Shown here piece after piece: positions 1 through 7,329 of a stretch of 64,000 nucleotides of DNA. Source of the DNA: VRUE01 sp963824705 (GTDB lineage Bacteria; Actinomycetota; Thermoleophilia; Solirubrobacterales; 70-9); contig CAWGQE010000003.1 in NCBI GenBank assembly GCA_963824705.1, forward strand, positions 1,302,001 to 1,366,000, in the 5' to 3' direction. Numbering within the stretch: the stretch's first letter is position 1; each line of letters begins with the position of its first letter. A model generated the notes under the pieces. That model was not told where the DNA came from and did not search any database. It saw only the letters and a program-made list of their open reading frames with translations. The position numbers and the translations under genes are program-made.

Positions 1-1
1 G

Positions 2-214
2 GCCATCCCCTTCCTGCTCACCGCGATCGCCTTCTCCCGGATGACGACCGCCTTCACCGTGGTCAAGCGCCACTATCAGGCGATAGTCGCCACCGGCGGG
101 TTGATCCTCATCGCGATGGGCATCCTGATCTGGACCGGCGAACTGACCCAGCTCAACATCGAAGCCCAGCGCCTGCTCAGCGAAAGCGGCTTGGATTTCT
201 GGAACCAGGTCTGA
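2..214 (+). CDS. CcdA/DsbD-family cytochrome c biogenesis membrane protein, C-terminal fragment
   Basis: The frame is open from the window edge to TGA at 212-214, giving the last 70 residues; the N-terminus lies outside the window. The fragment ends a membrane protein of the CcdA/DsbD transmembrane family, which passes reducing power across the membrane to thioredoxin-like proteins used in cytochrome c maturation. It shows a hydrophobic stretch at the start, a short basic KRHY loop, then a second hydrophobic helix with the pattern GLILIAMGILIWTGEL and a tail LNIEAQRLL, which resembles actinobacterial CcdA C-termini as I remember them. The catalytic cysteines would be upstream and cannot be checked. 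Another polytopic thiol-redox transporter of the same superfamily is possible. Confidence 0.7.
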   Translation, partial: AIPFLLTAIAFSRMTTAFTVVKRHYQAIVATGGLILIAMGILIWTGELTQLNIEAQRLLSESGLDFWNQV

Positions 215-224
215 TCCCAGAACG

Positions 225-272
225 ACTTCTGATGCGTTGATGACCCTATAGGGGTCAAAAGGCGACAGAAGT
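225..272. repeat. Nested inverted repeat after the CcdA-like gene
   Basis: An outer pair ACTTCTG (225-231) / CAGAAGT (266-272) encloses an inner perfect hairpin TGACCC-TATAG-GGGTCA (241-257). It fills the gap between two convergent genes, so a bidirectional transcription end is the simplest reading, but no clear T-tract follows on either strand. Confidence 0.4.
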
Positions 273-283
273 TGGAGAACGCC

Positions 284-574
284 TCAGTTGCGAGCGGGTG
301 CGGGGATCGGCGTGGCGGTCTCGAGCTCTTGGCCGATCGCCTCGGTCTCTTCGAGCCCGGCGTCGTCGAGCTCCTGTGAGCAGACGATCCGGAAGCGGCC
401 GGTTCCGATCGCCGAGTCCGGCACCACCGGCAACCCGCGGATCTCCTCCCAGCCCAGCCGTTCGACCTCGAAGGGATTCATCCGCACCTCCGCTGCCGGG
501 AACGGGCAGTTCCGGTTGTGCTGATCGATCGCCTTGGAGATCGCCTCCAGGTTCTTTGCCTCTGGTGAAGCCAC
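284..574 (-). CDS. Conserved-looking small protein of unknown function
   Basis: A 96-residue protein I do not recognise as a named family. It has no signal peptide or membrane segment. It begins MASPEAKNLEAISKAID, then has a compact middle with NRNCPFPAAEVRMNPFEVERLGW and a valine/isoleucine-rich stretch ending in FRIVCSQE. The final 20 residues are acidic, then Pro/Ala rich, and look disordered. Two cysteines (in NRNCP and IVCSQ) might be structural. It lies 20 nt downstream of the cupin gene on the same strand, so the two are probably cotranscribed. Codon use matches the neighbours and the composition looks like a folded domain rather than a shadow frame. No function is assigned. Confidence 0.65.
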   Translation of the reverse strand: MASPEAKNLEAISKAIDQHNRNCPFPAAEVRMNPFEVERLGWEEIRGLPVVPDSAIGTGRFRIVCSQELDDAGLEETEAIGQELETATPIPAPARN

Positions 575-593
575 AGAGTGGATTCTAGGCCGG

Positions 594-1010
594 TTAGAGC
601 GTGCCGCCGGTCGCGTAGGGCTCGCCGGGGGTGGCGCCTATGACGAGGAGGCGGATGCCTTCGGAGCCCGGGGTGACCTTGCGCTTGACCTCGGGGCCGA
701 CGCGGGCGATGTGGTTGGCGTCGATCGGGTACTGCTCTCCGTCCGCTTCGAGGGTGCCCGAGCCCCGCAGGGCCGCGTAGACCTCCTCTTGGCCGAGCTG
801 CTGGGGGCGTTTGGCGAACATCTGACCGCCTAGGCCGCCCTCATCGTGGTCGTGCTCGGGGTAGTCGTTCGCGCCTGGCGCCAGGTCGATGATCGAGACC
901 CCGAAGGCGCTGACGCCAAGGTCGGCGGCGGCTTTGTGGAACTTGATCCCCTCGAGGACTCCGTCGATCGCCTCGATCTCGTCGATCTTCGTATGGGTGA
1001 CGTCGGCCAT
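594..1010 (-). CDS. Cupin-domain protein
   Basis: A 138-residue single-domain cupin. The central region has the metal-site pattern of the first cupin motif, with a histidine cluster in PEHDHDEGG (residues about 51-59). It is followed by QEEVYAALRGSGTLEADGEQYPI, the usual E...GSG turn, and a second strand set with ARVGPEVKRKVTPGSEGIRLLVIG. It is probably a cytosolic small-molecule or metal-binding protein; cupins this simple cannot be assigned a reaction from sequence. The ATG at 1008-1010 faces dinB across an 82-nt divergent gap. The 96-residue unknown gene follows 20 nt downstream on the same strand. Confidence 0.8.
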   Translation of the reverse strand: MADVTHTKIDEIEAIDGVLEGIKFHKAAADLGVSAFGVSIIDLAPGANDYPEHDHDEGGLGGQMFAKRPQQLGQEEVYAALRGSGTLEADGEQYPIDANHIARVGPEVKRKVTPGSEGIRLLVIGATPGEPYATGGTL

Positions 1011-1092
1011 GGGGCGATGCTACCCCGAAGCAGTTCAGCCGAACCGGCTCGGAGGTGGCGTTGACGTCCCTCCCCCGCCCTACGATCGGTGG

Positions 1093-2169
1093 GTGACCGA
1101 TACGCGGACGATTGCGCACCTTGACATGGACGCCTTCTACGCGTCGGTCGAGCTGCGGCGGCGGCCGGAGCTGAAGGGGAAACCGGTCATCGTCTGCGGG
1201 TCTGGGCCGCGGGCGGTCGTGACCACGGCCAGCTATGAGGCGCGCAAGCTGGCCGGGATCCACTCGGCGATGCCGGCGGCGATCGCGCGTCGGCGCCTGC
1301 CCGATGCCGTCTATCTGTCACCGGATTTCACCGCCTATCGCGAGGCCTCGGGACAGGTGATGGCGATTTTGCGCGCCAACGCGGAGACGGTCGAGGTCGT
1401 CGGGCTCGACGAGGCCTACCTCGACCTGACCGGGCTCTTCGCCCCCAAGGCGACGATGCGGCGGATCGCGACCGAGATCCGCGAGGGGCTCGGTCTGACC
1501 TGCTCGGTCGGCATCTCCGAGAACCGCCTGCTGGCCAAGATCGTCAGCGAGCTGGGCAAGCCCGCCGGCCTGGTCGTCCTCTCCCGCGCCGAAGCGCTGG
1601 AGCGTTTTGCGGGCTATCCCCCGGGCCTGGTTCCAGGGATTGGGCCGAAAACCGCGCTCAAGCTGGAGAAGATGGGCATCGGCACCCTCGCCGAGCTGCG
1701 CGCGCACGATCCCGCCGTGCTGGAAGGGGCCTTTGGGCCGCGCATGGGCCACTGGCTTCCCGCCCGGGCACGCTTCGAAGACGAGACGCCGATCTGCGTC
1801 GAACGCGAGACCAAGTCGCAGTCGACCGAGATCACCTTCGACGTCGACGTCGCCGACCAAGAGGAGATGGCGGGGCACGTCGTCTCACTCGCCAAGGAGC
1901 TTTGCCAGCGGTTGCGCGCACGCGACCTCGAGGGCAGGACGATCGGAATCAAGGTCCGTCTCGACGACTGGACCAACGTCACCCGCTCGCACACCGTCGA
2001 GGCCCCGACCAACGATCCCGAAGTGGTCGTCCCCGTAGCGCTGGACCTCCTACGAGCCTACGCCCCACCCCGCCCCGTCCGCCTGCTGGGAGTCAGGGTC
2101 GCAAGCTTCTCGCACGACGAGGCCGCCGTCGAGCCCGAGCCCCAGATGCAACTCGGCCTTACAGGCTGA
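1093..2169 (+). CDS. dinB: DNA polymerase IV (Y family)
   Basis: Error-prone lesion-bypass polymerase of 358 residues. I chose the GTG at 1093 because the conserved N-terminal motif HLDMDAFYASVE starts at about residue 9, as in the family; the frame is open further upstream but that part has no homology signal. Metal-binding acidic residues lie in DMDAFY and in VVGLDEAYLDL (about residues 99-109), where the family's usual S(I/V)DEA is GLDEA. The steric-gate position is Tyr. A helix-hairpin-helix pattern VPGIGPKTALKLEKMGI lies near residue 185, followed by the little-finger domain. The C-terminus ends QMQLGLTG, close to a beta-clamp binding motif. The gene stands alone; a family A palindromic element begins at the base after the stop codon. 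Confidence 0.93.
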   Translation: MTDTRTIAHLDMDAFYASVELRRRPELKGKPVIVCGSGPRAVVTTASYEARKLAGIHSAMPAAIARRRLPDAVYLSPDFTAYREASGQVMAILRANAETVEVVGLDEAYLDLTGLFAPKATMRRIATEIREGLGLTCSVGISENRLLAKIVSELGKPAGLVVLSRAEALERFAGYPPGLVPGIGPKTALKLEKMGIGTLAELRAHDPAVLEGAFGPRMGHWLPARARFEDETPICVERETKSQSTEITFDVDVADQEEMAGHVVSLAKELCQRLRARDLEGRTIGIKVRLDDWTNVTRSHTVEAPTNDPEVVVPVALDLLRAYAPPRPVRLLGVRVASFSHDEAAVEPEPQMQLGLTG

Positions 2170-2280
2170 GGGCCATTCCGGTAGGGGTGGAACGTCTTGT
2201 ACTTTTTCGGTGTAGGCCACGGGCGTCAGCCACCGGCGATTCACCGAAAAAGTTAAGTGAAACCCCTGCCGGAATGGCCC
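2170..2280 (+). repeat. Family A palindromic element, copy 1
   Basis: Arms 2170-2188 and 2262-2280 pair over 19 bp with one G-T wobble. Inside them is the family A core: GGAACGTCTTGTACTTTTT on the left, a middle CGGGCGTCAGC, and AAAAAGTTAAGTGAA on the right. CTTTTTCGGTG / CACCGAAAAAG makes a second helix. It starts at the base after the dinB stop and ends 22 nt before the WS/DGAT start. No T-tract follows the outer arm. Confidence 0.85.
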
Positions 2281-2302
2281 TTGGGTCTGCGAAGATAGTT
2301 CG

Positions 2303-3736
2303 ATGAATGGCGATCGACTGACCGGACTCGACGCTTCCTTCCTCCACATGGAGCGCGCCGGCGCCCACATGCACGTCGCCTCGGCGATCCTCTTCGAAGG
2401 CAGCCCGCCTACCCATGAAGAGTTCCGCGACCAGATCGAGTCGCGGCTGCACCTCGTCCCCCGCTTCCGCCAGAAGCTCCGCTTCGTCCCCTTCGAGCAG
2501 GGCCGGCCGGTCTGGGTCGACGACCCCTTCCTCAACCTCGACTACCACGTGCGCCGCACCGCGCTACCGGCGCCGGGCTCCGAAGAGCAGCTGCGCAATC
2601 TCGCGGCGCGGATCTTCTCCCAGCAGCTCGATCGCACCAAGCCGCTCTGGGAGCTGTGGCTGGTCGAGGGGCTCGACGAAGATCGCTTCGCCGTGGTCGG
2701 CAAGAGCCACCACGCGCTAGTCGACGGCGTCTCCGGGGTCGACATCACCACCGTCCTCTTCGACCTCGAGGAGGAACCCGACCATCCGCCAGTGCGGCCG
2801 CCCAAGTGGGCGCCCCGGCCCGAGCCGACCAACCTCGATCTGCTCGTAGACGCTCTGCACGAGAGGGCGACCAGCCCGCGCGAGATCGTCCGCGGCGTCC
2901 GCGCTGCCCTGCGCGGCCCGCGCCAGGTGCTGCGTGGTCTCGGAGCCACCGGCAAGATGCTCGAGGTCGCGGCCGCGGCACCGAGCACCCCGTTCAACGT
3001 CGAGATCGGCCCGCACCGGCGCCTTGCCTTCGTCCGCGGCGACCTCGGCGACTTCAAGCGGGTCAAGAACACCCACGGGGGCACGGTCAACGACGTCGTC
3101 CTCTCGGTGGTCGCCGGCGCCCTCGGCAACTACCTGCGCGCCCGCGGACACGACACCGACGAGCTGGAGATGCGGGCGATGGTGCCGGTCAGCGTCCGCG
3201 CCGACGAAGAGCACGGCGCGCTCGGCAATCGCATCTCGGCGATGATGGCGCCGCTGCCGGTCTGGTCGCGGGACCCGGTCGAGCGCCTGCGCCTGATCAC
3301 CGAGACGATGGGCGACCTCAAGGGCTCCGGCCAGGCGGTGGGCGCCGAGCTGCTCACCAAACTGACTGATTTCGCCCCGCCGACGATCGCCTCCCAGGCG
3401 GCACGGTTGCAGCCCGCCCAGCGCTTCTTCAACCTCGTCGTCACCAACGTCCCCGGCCCGCAGTTCCCGCTCTACCTGATGGGCCGCCGGATGAGCTCGA
3501 TCTTCCCCCTCGTTCCCCTCGCCCGCCGCCAGGCGCTCTGCGTCGGGATCATGTCCTACGACGGCAAGATCGACTTCGGCCTGGTCGGCGACTACGACGC
3601 GATGGCCGATCTCGACAGCTTCGGCCTCGATCTCGAAGGGGCGATAGCCGAAGCGGTCGCCACGGCCCCGCCCGCGCCCAGGGATCCTCAGGGCGACTCG
3701 GCGCGGACCCGGAACGGCGCGGTGTCGGTCAAGTAG
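2303..3736 (+). CDS. Wax ester synthase/acyl-CoA:diacylglycerol acyltransferase (WS/DGAT)
   Basis: 477 residues, the usual length for bacterial WS/DGAT enzymes, which esterify a fatty alcohol or diacylglycerol with acyl-CoA to make storage lipid at the membrane face. The N-terminus MNGDRLTGLDASFLHMER is the family's typical opening. The catalytic HHxxxDG motif is present as HHALVDG at residues 136-142. Later there are family-typical blocks around GNRISAMMAPLPV and VTNVPGPQFPLYLMG. The start is ATG 2303, 22 nt after a family A element, with only a weak upstream purine stretch. The 3' end overlaps the convergent peptidase gene by 49 nt. Substrate preference cannot be read from sequence. An acyl-CoA synthetase (18.6-20.4 kb) and an ether-lipid-type flavoprotein (8.3-10 kb) in the window fit lipid metabolism. 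Confidence 0.9.
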   Translation: MNGDRLTGLDASFLHMERAGAHMHVASAILFEGSPPTHEEFRDQIESRLHLVPRFRQKLRFVPFEQGRPVWVDDPFLNLDYHVRRTALPAPGSEEQLRNLAARIFSQQLDRTKPLWELWLVEGLDEDRFAVVGKSHHALVDGVSGVDITTVLFDLEEEPDHPPVRPPKWAPRPEPTNLDLLVDALHERATSPREIVRGVRAALRGPRQVLRGLGATGKMLEVAAAAPSTPFNVEIGPHRRLAFVRGDLGDFKRVKNTHGGTVNDVVLSVVAGALGNYLRARGHDTDELEMRAMVPVSVRADEEHGALGNRISAMMAPLPVWSRDPVERLRLITETMGDLKGSGQAVGAELLTKLTDFAPPTIASQAARLQPAQRFFNLVVTNVPGPQFPLYLMGRRMSSIFPLVPLARRQALCVGIMSYDGKIDFGLVGDYDAMADLDSFGLDLEGAIAEAVATAPPAPRDPQGDSARTRNGAVSVK

Positions 3737-5055
3737 TTCCAGTCGAGCCGGCGGGCGCTGAAGCCTTCGGCCCTGGTGTCTGCGTTGATCAGCACCGCGG
3801 TGACCCGCTCGAAGCGCCGGGGCCGCGCCAGCCGGATCGTCATCGCGCCCCCGTGCGGACGGAAACGCAGCCTGGACACGACGTGCCCGTGGCGCTCGCT
3901 GCCGATCCTCCCCACCAGCGCCAACCCGGCCGCGACGCCCGGGAGTCCGCTGGCATGAACGACCACCGCCCGGTCGCCCTGCGGGTGAACCTGCAGCAGC
4001 TGGAAGGTCGTGTGGTTGAGCGAGCGCTCGAGCGGGCGCCCGTCGGGCGGCAGGCTGTCCCGGCGCGGCACGTCCGGGTAGCGCCTGCCTTCGCGGAAGA
4101 GGCTGCCGGTGTTCCACTCCGCGACGTCGCGGGCGAAGCGGGCGAAGTCGTGGCTGAAGTCCGAGCCCCCCGCGGCGCGGATCGCCGAGTCATAGCTGTC
4201 GACCGAGAACCCGCCCGGCCGCGTGTGCGCGGCTCGTGACCAGGCGTTGCGGAGGATCGTGCGGCCGTAGCGACGCACCAGCCACTCGTTCCAGACCGTC
4301 GCCCCATACTCGCTGATCGAGTTGGCGGTGAGCGGCGTGTTGTAGAGGTTGACCCAGCGGCGCACATAGCGCAGGTAGTCGTTGATCCCGTTGTAGACCT
4401 GATCCTCCATCCAGACCGCGGTCGACTCGGCCATCCAGGCGTCCTGGTAGGCGTCGTAGTTCATCTGCAGGATGTGGCAGTACTCGTGGGCGAAGGTCAC
4501 CTCGAGGTCGGCCAGCGGCTTGGTGCCGGGGTACTGGAAGGGACCGTAGTCGTTGTCGAGGACCAGGTAGCCGTGCAGGCGACGCGGCAGATGCCGGCCT
4601 TTGGACGCCTGGCCGCGGTCGGGCGCCGCGTAGCCGAACAGCTGCCGCCCAAGCTCCTCCAAGTAGACGTCGGTCTTGCCATTGCCGCCGCCGCGACGGC
4701 CGTCCGAGCGCGGCTCCCTCCACCCCAGCTTGCCGTTCTCGACCGCGTGCACATGGGCGCCGACCTTCAGCACCTGCTCGACGAAGTCCGGCACGCCGTC
4801 GCCGTCTTCGTCGCTGAGGTCGGGTGCGTCGACGCCCTCGTCGACCCAGTGCACGCAAAAGCGACCGGCACAGGCGGGTGAGTGGGGCGCTTCCGGCACC
4901 GAGTAGGAGTGACGGGCGGGGTCCGGGTGGTCGGTGGGCCGCGCGAGCGGCTGGCGGAAGGTCCACTGGTCGCCGGCATGCGCAGCGGCGGGAGCCGCGG
5001 CCAGAGCAGCCAGCATCGCGAGCGCCGCCCCGATCGACCGCAGGTGTGCTCGCAT
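3688..5055 (-). CDS. Secreted HExxH metallopeptidase-like protein
   Basis: 455 residues from ATG 5055. The N-terminus is a clear signal peptide: basic MRAHLRS, then an Ala/Leu-rich core ending AAHAGD. An acidic motif DLSDEDGDGVPDF resembles calcium-binding dockerin or thrombospondin-type loops. The zinc-protease motif HEYCH is at residues 190-194 (VTFAHEYCHILQ), followed about 18 residues later by AESTAVWMEDQV, which could supply the third ligand of a gluzincin-like site. The C-terminal 140 residues are beta-rich and may be an accessory domain. It resembles the poorly characterised MXAN_6640-like putative metalloproteases. The frame stays open upstream to 7314, but that part is antisense to nadE and is not used. 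The substrate is unknown. Confidence 0.75.
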   Translation of the reverse strand: MRAHLRSIGAALAMLAALAAAPAAAHAGDQWTFRQPLARPTDHPDPARHSYSVPEAPHSPACAGRFCVHWVDEGVDAPDLSDEDGDGVPDFVEQVLKVGAHVHAVENGKLGWREPRSDGRRGGGNGKTDVYLEELGRQLFGYAAPDRGQASKGRHLPRRLHGYLVLDNDYGPFQYPGTKPLADLEVTFAHEYCHILQMNYDAYQDAWMAESTAVWMEDQVYNGINDYLRYVRRWVNLYNTPLTANSISEYGATVWNEWLVRRYGRTILRNAWSRAAHTRPGGFSVDSYDSAIRAAGGSDFSHDFARFARDVAEWNTGSLFREGRRYPDVPRRDSLPPDGRPLERSLNHTTFQLLQVHPQGDRAVVVHASGLPGVAAGLALVGRIGSERHGHVVSRLRFRPHGGAMTIRLARPRRFERVTAVLINADTRAEGFSARRLDWNYLTDTAPFRVRAESP

Positions 5056-5136
5056 CGGAGCCAATCTACAGGCCGCTGAGGCGCGTCCCACCCGTCTCGG
5101 CGGCGATACTTCAAGGGTGAACCCGCGGAGGACCGC

Positions 5137-6810
5137 TTGCGCATAGCTCTCGCCCAGATCGACCCGACGGTCGGCGACCTCGACGGCAATGCCGCCAAGA
5201 TCGGCGCCTGGATGAACCGGGCCGCCGCCGAAGGCGCCGAGCTGGCGATCTTCCCCGAGCTCTGCCTCCCCGGCTACCCCGCCGAGGACCTCTACCTGAA
5301 GCGTCATTTCGTCGCGGCGAATCGAGCCGCGATCGAGGAGCTTGCCCGCGGCAGCGGCGAGATGACCGCCCTGGTCGGCTTTGCCGAGCCGGTCGCCGGC
5401 GGCGGCGACCATCGTCACGCCCACAACTCGCTCGCCGTCCTCCGCGGCGGAGAGGTTCGCGCCGTCTACCGCAAGAACAGGCTGCCCAACTACGCGGTCT
5501 TCGACGAGCAGCGCTATTTCGTTCCCGGGGTCGAGTCGATGACGATCGAGGTCGCGGGCACCGCGGTCGGCCTGACCGTCTGCGAGGACGTCTGGGAGGA
5601 GGGCCCGCCGGCCTCGAGGGAGGCGGCGGAGGGCGCCGCGCTGATCGCCAACCCGTCGGGCTCCCCCTACCACCGTGGCAAGGGCCGCGAGCGGGAAGCG
5701 ATGTTCGCCGCCCGCGCCCGCGCCTACGGCACTCACCTCGCCTTCTGCAACCTCGTCGGCGGCCAGGACGAGCTGGTCTTCGACGGCCAGAGCTTTGTCG
5801 TCGACCCGAGCGGCGCGGTGATCGCCCGTGCCGCCCAGTTCGAGGAGGAGCTGCTGATCTGCGAGATCCCGGCAGGCGGCCCAGGGCGACTCGCCGAGCC
5901 CCTCCCCGACCCGGCCGAGGTCTACGGGGCGCTGGTCCTCGGACTGCGCGACTACGTCGGCAAGAACGGCTTTCGTCACGTCGGCATCGCGCTCTCGGGC
6001 GGAATCGACTCTGCGTTGGTGGCCCTGCTTGCCGCCGATGCGATCGGAGCCGAGAACGTCAGCTGCGTGGTCATGCCCTCGCCCCATTCCAGCAATGAAA
6101 CCCAGGCGGACGCCCGAACTATCGCCGCGACCCTGGGGGCTGAGTTGATCGAGATCCCGATCGAGGCGGCGATGGGCGCCTACGCGGACTCCCTCGCCCC
6201 CGCCTTCGCCGGCGACGGCGCGAGTGGCGGCAAAGACGAGGAGCCACTGCCACGGGACCCTACGCGGCCGTCCGAGCCCGACCTGGCCGCCGAGAACATC
6301 CAGGCGCGGATTCGCGGCAACGTGATGATGGCGCTCTCGAACAAGCACGGCTGGCTGGTGCTTACCACCGGCAACAAGAGTGAGATGTCGGTCGGCTACG
6401 CGACCCTCTACGGCGATATGGCGGGCGGGTTCGCCGCGATCAAGGATGTGCCAAAGACGCTTGTCTACGACCTTGTGCGCTACCACAACGAAGGGGCGGG
6501 CCAGGAGCTCGTCCCGGCTTCGGTGCTCGAGCGAGCGCCCTCGGCGGAGCTGCGCCCGGACCAGCTCGACAGCGACTCGCTGCCGCCCTACGCGCTGCTC
6601 GACCGCGTGCTGGAGGCCTACGTCGAGCGCGATCAGGGCCGCGAGGAGATGGTCGCGGCGGGTATGCCCGCGGACGTGGTCGACGAGGTCGTGCGCATGG
6701 TCGACCGCTCCGAGTACAAGCGGCGCCAGGCGGCGCCGGGAATTCGCATCACGCCAAGGGCGTTCGGCCGGGACAGGCGATTGCCGATCACGAACCGCTT
6801 CGGCGGTTAG
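5137..6810 (+). CDS. nadE: Glutamine-dependent NAD+ synthetase
   Basis: 557 residues. It makes NAD+ from deamido-NAD+, ATP and ammonia released from glutamine. The N-terminal nitrilase-type glutaminase domain (about 1-260) has the triad region: Glu in FPELCLPGYP, Lys in YRKNRLPNY and Cys in LTVCEDVWEEG. The C-terminal synthetase has the ATP-pyrophosphatase loop SGGIDSAL (about 286-293) and TTGNKSEMSVGYATLYGD. The start is a TTG at 5137, because MRIALAQIDPTVGD is the family's exact opening. An acidic, Gly/Ser-rich insert near residues 350-380 (GDGASGGKDEEPLPRDP) looks like a flexible loop. The stop overlaps that of the convergent thioesterase gene by 4 nt. Confidence 0.95.
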   Translation: MRIALAQIDPTVGDLDGNAAKIGAWMNRAAAEGAELAIFPELCLPGYPAEDLYLKRHFVAANRAAIEELARGSGEMTALVGFAEPVAGGGDHRHAHNSLAVLRGGEVRAVYRKNRLPNYAVFDEQRYFVPGVESMTIEVAGTAVGLTVCEDVWEEGPPASREAAEGAALIANPSGSPYHRGKGREREAMFAARARAYGTHLAFCNLVGGQDELVFDGQSFVVDPSGAVIARAAQFEEELLICEIPAGGPGRLAEPLPDPAEVYGALVLGLRDYVGKNGFRHVGIALSGGIDSALVALLAADAIGAENVSCVVMPSPHSSNETQADARTIAATLGAELIEIPIEAAMGAYADSLAPAFAGDGASGGKDEEPLPRDPTRPSEPDLAAENIQARIRGNVMMALSNKHGWLVLTTGNKSEMSVGYATLYGDMAGGFAAIKDVPKTLVYDLVRYHNEGAGQELVPASVLERAPSAELRPDQLDSDSLPPYALLDRVLEAYVERDQGREEMVAAGMPADVVDEVVRMVDRSEYKRRQAAPGIRITPRAFGRDRRLPITNRFGG

Positions 6811-7214
6811 TCGCTCTTCGGCAACGGTCTGACGGCGATCGTCATTTGCGCCAGGGCGCAGAGTTTGCCGTCGGCGTCGATGACTTCGGCGTCCCAGACC
6901 CAGGTGGTGCGGCCACGGTGGCGGGCCTGGGCCTTGGCTTCGGCGTAGCCGGCCGTGATCGGGCGGATGAAGCTGACGCTGATCGACTGCCCCATCGCCG
7001 CCATGCCGTCGCCCATCACGGTGAGCGCGGTGGCGCGCGAGCAGACGCTCTCGATCAAGGTCGACATCACCCCGCCGTGCATCATGCCGACCGGCTGGCG
7101 CAGGTCGTCGCGAATCGAAACTCGCGCCCTGGCGTCCTCGGGGTCGTCGCTGAGCCACTCGGTGCCGATCAGGGCGTCGAAATGGGAGAGAAGGTCGCGG
7201 GGGTCGTCCGCCAT
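6807..7214 (-). CDS. PaaI-family hotdog-fold thioesterase
   Basis: 135 residues from ATG 7214 (MADDPRDLLSHFD); an upstream in-frame ATG would add 24 residues encoded partly by a palindrome and looks wrong. The hotdog-fold thioesterase pattern is clear: GMMHGGVMSTLIESVCSRAT, with the catalytic-region HGG followed by a helix carrying an acidic residue, then SISVSFIRPITAG and VWDAEVIDADGKLCALAQMTIAV. Such enzymes hydrolyse acyl-CoA thioesters, often aromatic or short chain; the substrate is not predictable here. It is convergent with nadE (4-nt overlap) and divergent from the RskA-like gene, with a palindrome in the shared upstream region. Confidence 0.88.
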   Translation of the reverse strand: MADDPRDLLSHFDALIGTEWLSDDPEDARARVSIRDDLRQPVGMMHGGVMSTLIESVCSRATALTVMGDGMAAMGQSISVSFIRPITAGYAEAKAQARHRGRTTWVWDAEVIDADGKLCALAQMTIAVRPLPKSD

Positions 7215-7236
7215 CGGGGCGGACCCTACCCCCTGC

Positions 7237-7289
7237 TGCGTGCGGTCGAGGTTTGATCCGCATGGCGATCGAAACCTCGACCGCACGCA
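7237..7289. repeat. Perfect 18-bp inverted repeat between divergent genes
   Basis: Arms TGCGTGCGGTCGAGGTTT (7237-7254) and AAACCTCGACCGCACGCA (7272-7289) are exactly complementary around a 17-nt loop that starts GATC and contains a second GATC. It lies 22 nt upstream of the thioesterase start and 40 nt upstream of the RskA-like start. It could be an operator, a hairpin in either 5' UTR, or a relative of the other junction palindromes. It has no family A or B core. Confidence 0.75.
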
Positions 7290-7329
7290 AATGTGGGCTT
7301 AAGACGCGTCGCATAGTCTTCCCGCCGGG

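Noticed and set aside
2170..2280. Family A element as an ordinary rho-independent terminator
   Set aside because: The T5 run lies inside the structure, no T-tract follows the outer arm, and the conserved core plus variable arms is more than a terminator needs. A termination role is still possible.
3688..7314. A single 1,208-codon open frame on the minus strand
   Set aside because: Only the 3' part (to 5055) has a signal peptide and protein-like sequence; the rest is antisense to nadE and is a high-GC shadow frame.
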